From: Lampris incognitus
Taxonomy: Eukaryota; Chordata; Actinopteri; Lampriformes; Lampridae
Direction of reading: 5' to 3'
Assembly (NCBI RefSeq): GCF_029633865.1
Contig: NC_079230.1
Span: 31,732,358 to 31,796,357 of the forward strand
Length of the DNA stretch: 64,000 bases
Part shown: piece by piece, positions 31,314-43,300 of the stretch
How the letters are laid out: each line of letters opens with the position of its first letter
How positions within the stretch are numbered: position 1 is the first letter of the stretch
Translations under genes and position numbers: made by a program
Notes under the pieces: model-generated
The model's database searches: none
Told to the model about the DNA's origin: nothing
Seen by the model: only the letters and a program-made list of their open reading frames with translations

Positions 31314-34300
31314 CTGCAACCAAACACCATCGGTGGGAAAAAGAAAAGAAGACACCAACACGGTTTCATATTCTGGCTTTGTCAGTAAAGATGGGAGGAT
31401 GACTGATTTGAGGTCTGCAGACCGGAGCACATGGCAACCGTTACTGTGAATTTGACGAGGAGGCAGAAGTTGTTCTGCCTTTCTGTGGTCAAATTTTATC
31501 TGATTTTGACAATACACGGCACCGCTCATGCAGGCGAGTGCAGTACAGGTGGGTTCTGGTTTGAGGTGTGCTTCTCACCTTTGGCAGTGTTGATGGACGT
31601 CGCTGACAGACCCTGTGCAGAAGCTTCTGTGATACTAAGCAGCCAGTCCACAAACTAGAAACAGAAAGACAGACAGACAGAAAGACAGACAGACAGGTGT
31701 GCACACGTATATTTTGACTCTCTTGCTTCAACGTATTCCAGGTGAACGCCACACAGCTCAGCCCCACTCTGCCTGTCCCAGACCATGTTTACAGATCTGG
31801 GACAAAACCCCTCGGATGGGAATCAGACAGGCGCTCTGGCCGATGCTCCTGCACGGTGAGCAGTTCAGAGACGAGTCCTTACCGAGTCCGTGACCGACCC
31901 CGGACGCCCCGGCATTTTCAAGCCTGTTCAAAATTCTCGGCTTCAGATGTTGCAGCCCATCTGAGGCTGGTGATTTGCAACAGCCAATGAGAACCAGCGG
32001 TAACCAGGGACGAGGCGAGAACATCTTCAAAAACTAAAAGAAGGGGCGTCCGGGTGGCATAGTGGTCTATTCCGTTGCTACCGACACAGGGATCACCGGT
32101 TCGAATCCCCGTGTTACCTCCAGCTTGGTCGGGTGTCCCTACAGTCCCGAGCCGTCCCGGTCTCTGCTCCACCCCCTCTGCTGATCCTGGAGGGCTGCAG
32201 ACTACCACATGCCTCCTCCCATACATGTGGAGTCACCAGCCACTTCTTTTCACCTGACAGTGAGGAGTTTCACCAGGGGGACATAGCGTGTGGGAGGATC
32301 ACGCTATTCCCCCCAGTTCCCCCTCCCCCCTGAACAGGCGCCCCAACTGACCAGAGGAGGCGCTAGCGGGACCCATACCCACATCCGGCTCCCCACCCGC
32401 AGACACAGCTAATTGTGTTTGTAGGGACGCCTGACCAAGCCGGAGGTAACACAGGGATTCGAACCGGCGATTCCAGTGTTGGTAGGCAACGGAATAGACC
32501 GCCACGCTACCCGGACGCCCCATGTGGGTGTTTTGTTGAGCCAGCTGAGTTTCAGGAGCAGGTCATCCACCCTCCAGGAGCAAGATCTTACAATTTGTAA
32601 AACTCATTTGTGATTGATTGTGCAGTGTGTGCACAACCGGTTTTCAAGATGTGTAGCGGTGTGTAGTGTTAGTGGTACAGCATCTCTGTAGTCTTGAACA
32701 TGGTGTAGTGTGCACCCGGCATTACTTAAACAGGCCCTACGTCCCAGTACCCACAAGAATTCATCTATGAAGAGAGGTTAGCCGAGGAAGAGTCAGCAGG
32801 GCAGAAACACACTCACCTTCTGTGACTGACTGCACCAAGGCTCCTTGGCCAGCAGGTGTGTCAGGCTATAGGGCAGTCCCAGCATGCACAGGGGCAGAGC
32901 GTGCTCGGTGACCTGCTCCTCGCCATACAGACTGTGCGTTAACGTCGGGGGCTTCGAGCCGGTCTGCCAAGGGATCCACTGATCTCGAACACCGAGGACG
33001 AGGGGCATGGAGTGGTCGGCCCAGGACACGACAGCTGCGGCGAACACCTGGAACAAGAAATCTGTGGCCTGCGGGAGGACAGACAGCACCAACTCTTCAA
33101 CAATCCAGACCGTCCTGGTGTTGTCTGAGACATAACTGCCGCTGAGCTCTCGCATAGTTGTGTGCATTAGAACGTGTCTGCACGTGATCTGCCCTGTGTG
33201 GTGTACACACGCCCACCCCCTGCTCGACTACATCTGCAGCACCTCAGGAATGACAAGCCCTCCCATCTGAGTTGTGCCTCGAGTGTATCGTCCTTTCACC
33301 TACATGTGGAAAAGTACAGCCCTGAACACGAGCTGCCAGCTGTGGTATGTGTCAATAGTGTACACACACACACACACAGACAGACACACTGACATGTGGA
33401 TCAGATATGTACCGTTTTGGTGTCTGTACACTTTTCGGAGCAAGTGCCGTTAGCAACATTTCGAATGTGCCCCATCAGCTCCAGCAGCCACTCCATCCGC
33501 CTGGCGATACCTGGCAAAAGGAACACATCATCCAGTCAGGAGGGGCGTACACATGAAGATCTGACTCACATTCACCACGACTCTCCTGCAGACTCAGACA
33601 CACACACACCCTGTGCAGACTCTGCCCATGCAACGGTGCCTTCAGGTACTCCCTGCTGGATTCAAACGCGCGGTCTCAGTACTGTGCACTACTGGTTTTC
33701 CTTTCTAACAACTAATTAACCACATTAACCTGGTGTCCATCCGTCCATTACCCCAACCGCTCATCCTGCTGCCAGGCTGGCGGGGATGCTGGAGCCTAGC
33801 CCAGCAGTTACTGGGCGGCAGGTGGGGAGACACCCTGGACAGGCCGCCAGGCCATCACAGCCCCCCCCCCACACACACACACACACACACACACCTGGGG
33901 ACAATTTAGTGTGGCCGATTCACCTGACCTACATGTCTTTAGCAGTGGCGGCTGGCCAGTAGAGGGTGCTGTTACTGGGCGGCAGGTGGGGAGACACCCT
34001 GGACAGGCCGCCAGGCCATCACAGCCCCCCCCCCCTCCCCACACACACACACACCTGGGGACAATTTAGTGTGGCCGATTCACCTGACCTACATGTCTTT
34101 AGCAGTGGCGGCTGGCCAGTAGAGGGCGCTAGGGCGCCGCCCCCTTCAAAACATCAAGAGAAGAACATCTACTTAAACATGTTAAATATAATTAAGTTGT
34201 ATAATGACGAAATAAAATGAAAATGAAGTGTTTTCAGTCTGTGAGCGCCTGTCAGCAGCATTACATATTGGTTCAAATGGTGTTTGGTTGGTTCCTGTCC

Positions 34301-37300
34301 GAATACACATACTTCCTGTCTGAATACATATACTTCCTGTCTGAATACATATACTTCCTGTGTGAGGGGCGCCGGCCAAACCATACCTTATGTAAGCCCC
34401 CAAACTTGTGGCGAGCAGGTGACCTGAGGCTGCTGTCTGATTGGTTTCTTCAGATTTTCCAGGGGGCGCAGTTCTGTGCGCCCCGGACACGCCCACTTTT
34501 ATTGGCAGTGAATTGGTATTGCTTTAATGTTGTTTGATCTAATGTGATTGGACAATTCTCGAGGCTGTCAATCATGCTCACACCCACCACGACGCCTCAT
34601 CTCGACTGTCAATCATCCACCGTCTGTCAACCCTGACAAAATCAATAGGCTACATTGTCCTTAGTAACGCTGTGACTGTGGACATTAAAGCAGCTGTCAG
34701 GTGTGCTGCGCCAAGGTACATTGCCCCCCCCCCCCAAATGTTTTTTTTTTAGCACCAGCTGCCACTGGTCTTTGGGAGGAAACCAGAGCACCTGGAGGAA
34801 ACTCACGCAGAACATGCAAACTCCACACAGAGGACGACCTGGGATGACCCCCAAGGTTGGGCTACCCCGGGGTTCGAACCCAGGACCTTCTTGCTGTGAG
34901 GCGACCGCGCTAACCACTGTGCCGCTGGTTGTCTCTCATTCCCCTGTAAAGCCATTCTTACCCCAGCCACGAATGTGACCCTGTGGGACCACATACCATC
35001 GACCTGTTGTTCCAGGTCTAACATCTCCAGCAGATGACGGGATAACTGGCACAAATGAGTCACTGAAAGATTTTATTCAAGCCAAAACTAGGATTTATAG
35101 CAACGGATGAGCTTCTTGATGACAACTGCTCTCTACTCGCCTCACCAAAGAGCACTTTTTCTTTACATTGCTTCATTTGGCCGAACTAGCACAGCTCATG
35201 CTCAAGGCGTTGTAAATAAATAACGCTTCACACTCCCCACACCAGTAGCCTGCAGGAGGAACCGCTACCATGTTGGTAGCCCCATGGTGGATAACGGGCC
35301 GGCGCAGTATTTTCACACCGGCCGGCCAGCCAACCAGGGGTGTGCGATGTGCCCAAAGTCTTTTATCATGTTATTTGTCATTTCAGATCTCGGGAACGAC
35401 ATATATCATGTGATATAATAAATTTTCTGGAAATTCAAAAAAAAAAATATTCATAATAAAATAACCATGGCAACGGCTATTTGTGGATAATCTGGTGAAG
35501 CGAGTCCTTGACATGTTGTTATTTTCTCTGTATTTGGAGCATTAACACCAAGTGTATGGTGGCCACAAATGACGTTATCTTTTCTGAGGTGTGTGTTTGG
35601 TTTTGCTTTGAGCACCCCATGCTGTAGGGCCACATCTTTTGTCTCTCAAGATACTGCGTAGCTCATGCTTGCTATTTTGGCGGCAGAAGAGGCTGATCTT
35701 ATTTCCAACGACAACGACAACTGCTGTAGCAGTTTGCGGAGTATATTTTTCTGCTTGGAGTCGGACTTTATAAACCTGAACCATGCCCACAAAGCGGAAG
35801 TGCCACCTTGTTCCCTGCAGAATTGCCCCTCATCTTGTCTCGCTCGGGAGGTGTCCTTTTCCTTATTTACAACCTTGCCCTCCAGCTCGAAGTGATAAGT
35901 TTGAGAACACTGACAAAATGCTCATTAAAGATTTTAAAGCAATGTTAGATTGCTGTGATGTAACACAATATATCAACTTTACAACCCACACCAAGGGTCG
36001 TATCCTTGACTTGGTTTGCTGTTCCGGCATCATGCCATATAACATCACCTCTGCTGAACTACCCATCTCTGACCATAGAGCTGTGTTATCCAGCACCAAC
36101 CTACTGCTCAGTAAATCAAGGGTGCATCGTACCACATCATACCGCAGCATTAGATATGTTAATCCAGATGATCTCAGCAGTTTACCTCAATCCCATCCCT
36201 GCTCCCACCTCCTCACTCCCTGATCTTATGGACTACTTCAATAATATTGGTAACACTTTAGTATGGGGAACGTAGTCACCATTAATTAGTTGCTTATTAG
36301 CATGCAAATTAGCAACATATTGGCTCTTAATTGGTCATTATTACGTACTCATTAATGCCTTATTCTGCATGGCCTTATTATACAACCAGTAAGCCATTAA
36401 CTATGAGTTTTCCCTCTATAGCCTCAGAATTATTGCTTATTAGTAGTACCATCTCAATATGCTTTGCTTAGTATGGCCTTTATAAGGTGGTAGTACCACA
36501 AGAAGAGTTATTCTCCCTTACTAACACTTAATGAATATGGTCTGTTCTTACATAACACACAAAACTACAAATATTAATAGTGTTAAATTACTGTAAATTA
36601 AGTTTTTGTTACTTAGAATATGTTCCCCATGCTAAAGTGACATCTTGATCATTACTAATTCACTAGTAATTAAGTTTTTTTATGTTCGCCATACTAAAGT
36701 GTTACCATAATATTTTATCTTCTGCACTTGATACTTTAGCCTCCCTGAAAATATGGGTTGTCTCATTTACATATACTCATTACTAAGTCTAGCACCTCCA
36801 CATGTCACCTGGATCCAATTCCCACAACCCTAGTTAAAACATGCCTGCCCTCTATCATCTCTCTGACCTCCATCATCAACTCCTCTCTGTCCACTGGTAC
36901 AGTTCCCCCTTCACTTAAGGTTGCCATAATCAGACCTATGCTGAAAAAAACTTAATTTAGATTCTGCTGACCACAACAACTATCGGTCTATTTCCAATTT
37001 ACCATTAATCTCCAAAATCCTTGAGAGGGTAGTTGCATCTCGACTCCAGATCTACCGTGATAACAACACTGCCTTTGAACAATTCCAATCTGGCTTTCGC
37101 CCCAAACATAGGACAGAAACAGCCCTAGTTCAGATCACTAATGACCTCCTTCGGGCAGCTGACTCTAATCTACTCTCTATCCTCATCCTCCTTCACCTCA
37201 CTGCAGCCTTTGATACTATATCCCATCAGCTCCTCGTGGATCGTCTGGCTAGCACTGGAGTTGGGGGCACTGTGTGTCAGTGGTTTTCTTCCTACCTTAC

Positions 37301-40300
37301 AGACAGGACACACTTTGTACAAATTCAGAATCACCGTCAAAAAGTTTGGTAGTTCCTCATGGAGTTCCACAGGGTTCAGGGTCGGGGCCACTCCTGTTTA
37401 TTATTTACCTCCTCCCTCTTGGCAACATATTCTGGCACTGTGGTATCCATTTCCACTGCCTTGCTGATGATACACAGCATATGTATCCACTAAGCCCATT
37501 TCCACTCCCTCCTCCATTACCCGCACTGCTTGTCTCCACAATACACAGATATGGATGAATAACAATTATCTGAAATTCAACAGTAGTAAAATTGAACTAC
37601 TCATCATTGGCACTAAATCTACACTCTCAAAAACTAATATTTGCTCACTCCCCATTGCTGAGGCCACCATACCTGTCTCCACTCAGGCTAAGAGCCTTGG
37701 TGTTATCCTAGATAGTACCATTTCCTTTTCCAGTCATATAAACAATGTCTCCCAGATTGCCTTTTTCCATCTGCAAAACATCTCCAGACTACGCCCTGTT
37801 TTAACACAACACTCCACGGAATTCTTATTTAATACTTTGGTCACATCATGTATTGACTACTGTAATGCAATCCTGGCAGGCATCCCCAACAAACTTATTC
37901 ACCAACTTCAACTCATCCAGAATTCTGCAGCATGGATTATTACATGGTCAAAGTCCACTGACCATGTCTGTCCCCTGCTGGTTCAATTACACCGGCTTCC
38001 TGTGTTACAGCAGATTAATTGTAAAATTTCAATATTAACATTCAAAGCTCTTCATAATCTATCCCCTGCTTATCTCACAGACCTCCTTCAGACTTACATG
38101 CCATCTCACTACCTGCGGTCTTCACCAGCCGGTCTAGTTTCACTACCAGCCATCAATCTCAGCACAATAGGTGCCAGGGCTTTGTCCTATGCTGCACCCA
38201 AACTCTGGAACTCCATTCCCCATCACATCCACTTACTGAACTCCATTACAAGGATTCAAAACTGCTCTTAAAACCCACCTTTTTTAAACTAGCACACTCA
38301 CTTTAACAACATTAAGAGCATCAAATTCAAGTTTTTTTTAACAACCGCTGATGTACGCTCTATTGCTTACTGTTTTATTTTTGAATGCACTAATGTTTAT
38401 TTACTGCTTTATTATATTTGATGTAAGGTGATCTTGAGTGTCATGAAAGGCGTCTTTAAAGAAAATGTTTATTATTATTATTATTATTATTATTATAACT
38501 CCATGTTACTCTCACATAGAAATCACGTAAAGCAAATATTGTTGTAAAGTAATCCTGCCCACAACTGGTGGAAATGAGTGATGACAGGCCCGGGTGCAAG
38601 AATTGATCATGGACCCATGATCAATTCAGATTCAGACATATTATTTATCCCAGAAGGGCAATTCAATTTCACAATCTACCCAGACTATACACAAACTCAC
38701 AAACAGGCAGCAGTCAGTGGTACGGCAGAAACAACAGACAGGTCAGCACATGGGCAACAGATGCACACTGTCACCCTAGTGTGGCCATGCATGCATCCAA
38801 TAAGATCAACTATTAATGCAAATTGGACTTCCGGTGGTGTGTCGAGTGGGTGGGTGGAAGAGTTTACAGCTCCCTGCCAAACTGTTCAATAACTTGATAA
38901 AACAGTGGTGCTTTTTTTGTGTGGATTTCCCCCCCCCTTTTCTCCCCAATTGACCTTTCGCAAAGTCCCGCCCCCCTTAGTTATTGTTGCTATGCCCGTC
39001 AAGCATTTCAGAACTATCCAGGAAGTAGCCGGAAAACACCAAAACATGAAGGAAGAAATCAGCGCATTGTGTGGGTAAAAGTAACAGTAATAATACGTTA
39101 GCTGTATTAGCTATCAATAATAGCTAGTAGCAAGCTTAGCTTGGAGCAGACAGGTATTGCTGTTGATTTTGGATGGATTAAGCTGGCCATGGGGTCTGCT
39201 ATACTGCCAAATGTATTGCCCACATTGCTCTCCTTGCGTTCTGGGTTTCGGAAAGGGAAAGAAAATTACACCCCCTCCAAACTTTTCACTTATCTAGTAT
39301 CCAATATGCAGATCCCATAGGCACACCGTTTCAGCATTTTGTTGTGTGTTTGAAAGCTTGACGGACCGTTGCTAAGGTAGGATTGGACCAGCACCGTTCT
39401 GGGGAGGTACTTTGCGAAAGGTCAGTTGTACTTGGCCAATTACCCCACTCTTCTGAGCCATCCCGGTCTCTGCTCCACCCCCTCTGCTGATCTGGGGAGG
39501 GCTGCAGACTACCACATGCCTCCTCCCATACACGTGGAGTCACCAGCCGTTCTGTTCACCTGACAGCAAGGAGTTTCACCAGGGGGACGCAGCGTGTGGG
39601 AGAATCACACTAGTCCCCCCAGTTCCCCCTCCTCTCAGAAAAGGCGCCCCAACCGACCAGAGGAGGCGCTAGTGCAGCGATCAGAACACATACCGACATC
39701 CAGCTTCTCACCCGCAGACACTGCCAATTGTGTCTATAGGGACACAATTCAAGGCAACACGGGGATTCGAACCGGCAAGACCCGTGTTGGTAGGCAACGG
39801 AATAGACCACTATGCTACCCGGACAGCCAACAATGGTGCTTTTGTATCTACGTCGCCCATTTTGTTCAGATTAGATTAGATTAGATTGTTTTATTAGCCA
39901 CATGACCAAGGCAGGTGGAATTTGTTTTTGGTACACAAACTCTGCAGCACAATACATACATGGACAACAACATACACTCCACATATTATCACGAACAATA
40001 CAGTTACTCAATAACCAAAATAAGCACATCACACATAGCAGTTAGGTGAATGGTGGTATTTGTGCCAGTGGTGTGTGAGGAGGGACTATAGGGAGGAATT
40101 CAGAGTCCTGACAGCTAGGAGGAAAAACTGTTTGTGAAGCGTTTAGTCTTAGTGGACAGTGACCTGTAGCGCCTCCCTGAGGGTAGGAGCTGGAAGAGGT
40201 GATGATCAGGATGTGAGGGATCGGAGATGATCTTCTTGCTCACTTTACAGTCTGGTTGGTATGTAGAGATTCAACGGAGGGGAGTGGGTTGCCTGTGATT

Positions 40301-43300
40301 TTGGATGCCTTGTTGACAATCCACTGCAGTTTTTTCCATGTGTGACTGTCGGTGCTGCCGTATCATACTGTAATACTGTAAAACTGTAATACTAGAATAC
40401 TGTACTACTGTAATAGAAGATGTTATGGTGGACTGGATAATGGCCGAGTAAAACAGAACGAGCAGTTGATGTTTGAGCCGCTATCTTTTAAGCTGCCTAA
40501 GAAAGTAAAGTCGTTGTTGAGCTTTGGCAATGATGTGTTCAGTGTTAAATTTTCGACTTCAGGTTATTGCTGATGTATGTTCCGAGGAATTTAGAAGAGT
40601 GGGTGGTGGTGATGGGGTCTCCATTCATTTGTATGGGTGTTTTGGGATTCGGAATGGATCAGAAGTCAGTAATGAGTTCTTGCGTTTTGGCTGTATTAAG
40701 CAGGAGGTTGTTGTTTGCGCACCAAGTGGCAGCTTGGTGTACTGCAGTGCGGTACTGGGTTTCGTCATTGCTTGAGATGAGGCCTACAATCGTTATGTCT
40801 GTGTATTTTATGATTTTCACAGAGCTATCCGTGGATGTAAAGTGGGTGGTGTAAAGTGAGAAGAGCCAGGGGGAGAGAACACAGCCCTGAGGAGCCCCTG
40901 TACTGAGGGTAAGAGAGTGTGAGGTTAGGTTATTAACCTTCACCCTCTGTGGCCTGGTCCAAGGAAGCACTGAATCCAGTTGCATATGGCTGGGTCAATG
41001 GTTGGGAACAAATAATCATTCTGGCACTATCTTTTTTTTTTACTACTACATCTTTTTTGGGGGGATTTTCCCCCCTTTTTCTCCCCAATTGTATCCGGCC
41101 AATTACCCCACTCTTCTGAGCCATCCCGGTCTCTGCTCCACCCCCTCTGCTGATTCGGGGAGGGCTGCAGACTATCACATGCCTCTTCCGATACATGTGG
41201 AGTCACCAGCCGCTTCTTTTCACCTGATAGTGAGGAGCTTCACCAGGGGGACGTAGCGCGTGGAGGATCACGCTATTCCCCCCAGTTCCCCCTCCCCCCT
41301 GAATAGGCACCCTGACCAACCAGAGGAGGCACTAGTGCAGCGACCAGGACACATACCCACATCCAGCTTCCCGCCCACAGACATGGCCAGTTGTGTCTGT
41401 AGGGATGCCTGACCAAGCTGGAGGCAACACAGGGATTCGAACCGGTGATCCCCGTACTACTACATCTTTTTGAGTACTAAATTATATCTACGCACTATGC
41501 TTACTACACGTGTTAAGGGTGCTAACACGATGGCTAACACCGACCAAGTTAACGCCACTGCCTCGGACAACGCTGTTCCCAGTGCTACTGAATCACTTCG
41601 AGCTGACACAACATCTGAGCTAACTTCACTGAGCGAGGACATTTGTGCTTCCGTGGATGCTGACAAAGACACTTTGGCAACGTGCCTGAGGTCTGTAATC
41701 GCATCGATACAGACTGAACTGCACGGTATCTTTGTAACTGCAGACATTTTAAAGGGGGAAAAAACCCAAAGCATATGACCTCTTTCACGGGTAGGGTGAG
41801 GATTTGGAAACTGATTGGTTCTTGTCTGACCTGTGTTGGGGCTAGCGGCCAGTCGACACAGGTAGAAACTCTGCAAGAGGAGCCAGCCGATGTGGCGGCT
41901 AGGCCACCCACGGACCACAGCAGCAATGACGTCATTGAGGCCCAGCAGGGGAACCCTTCCCTTAGATATCAGATAAGCCAGGACGAAACAGCTCTTCTCC
42001 ATGCCAGCCTAAACACAGGAGCACAAGGCAGCTCATGAGTCAACAAAGCTGTCTGCACATATTTACTTTTAATATATCCAATATAATAATAATAATAGCA
42101 TAGTATTCCAATTCAAAATAAACTGAGTAGCTCTTATCTCATGTGCACTGCCTTAAAATTTGCACATCATCCGACTGAAAGTCAATTTTGATTAGATTTT
42201 GTATAAAGGGCTCAAAACTCCTTTAGTAAGAACTTCTCTGTGAGCCATCCCACAACCACAGCACATTAAGATAAAAGTAGTGTACTGCACCGGAGTACTC
42301 ATTAAAAAACATTACATTTACTTGACATTCTTTTGTATTTTGTTGTTTGTGTGACGGTGTGCGGGTGTGTTTTTGAGACCAAACCTCCGTGACTCGAGCG
42401 ATGCGGTCTATCTCCATATCTGACATCTCAGTCAGACAGTTGGCGATCCCTATGTACAGGTCTGCATCCCCATCCTGAAATAAACCAGCAGAGAACCAGT
42501 AAGTAACGTGTTCTGAGTCAGCCTGCCCTGTTTAATAAGTACTTCCCCCCATCAGAACGCCGTGCTACACGTACTAATGCACAGGAAGTCTTTCGTTCTT
42601 ATGGATTTCGGGAGTGGGCCCCTTTTGGTGTAGACCACAAGTTCGAGGGGAAAGGTTAAAAACATAGAATTCTTTTTTTTTTTTTTTATTTTGATTTTGA
42701 GACACTCTATTGATCCCCGTAGGGAAATTACGCATCCTAGCTGTGTAGCTCGGAGCAGTGGGCAGCCACCGTGTAGCGCCGGGGACCAACTCCAGCTCGT
42801 CTTGCCATGCCTTGCTCAGGGGCACAGACAGGAGTATTAACCCTAACATGCATGTCTTTTTGTTGGTGGGGGAAACCAGAGCACCCGGAGAAAACCCACC
42901 GCAGACACGGGGAGAACATGCAAACTCCACACAGAGGACGACCTGGGATGACCTCCAAGGTTGGACTACCCCGCGTTCGAACTAACGACCTTGTTGCTGT
43001 GAGGCGACAGCGCCAACCACTGCGCCACCATGCCGTCCTACATTTAGGTAACGTAATGACAGGTGACAATGGCTAACATCAACCATTACGTTTCCATTTT
43101 ATTAATGAACTGGCGGCCTGTCCAGGGTGTCTCCCCGCCTGCCGCCCAGTGACTGCTGGGATAGGCTCCAGCATCCCCGCGACCCTGACAGCAGGATAAG
43201 CGGTTCGGATAATGGATGGATGGATGGATGGATGGACTTACATGTGATTTGATACATGTCTTTTAAGAAACGTGTCCTTTTTGGCTAACTATGCCGACTA

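Larger units (their letters stand above)
35877..38500 (+). mobile_element. L2-like LINE, decayed, with a MITE inserted
   Basis: The + strand shows the end of an endonuclease (TTHTKGRILDLVCCSG, ISDHRAVL), RT fragments in several frames (HLDPIPTTLVKTCLPS, GFRPKHRTETALVQITND across frames, FADDT-like CLADDTQHM) and an intact 239-codon C-terminal part. It ends with TTAAAGAAAATGTTTATTAT and (ATT)n at 38470-38497, the usual L2/CR1-type tail. Many stops. Confidence 0.8.
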
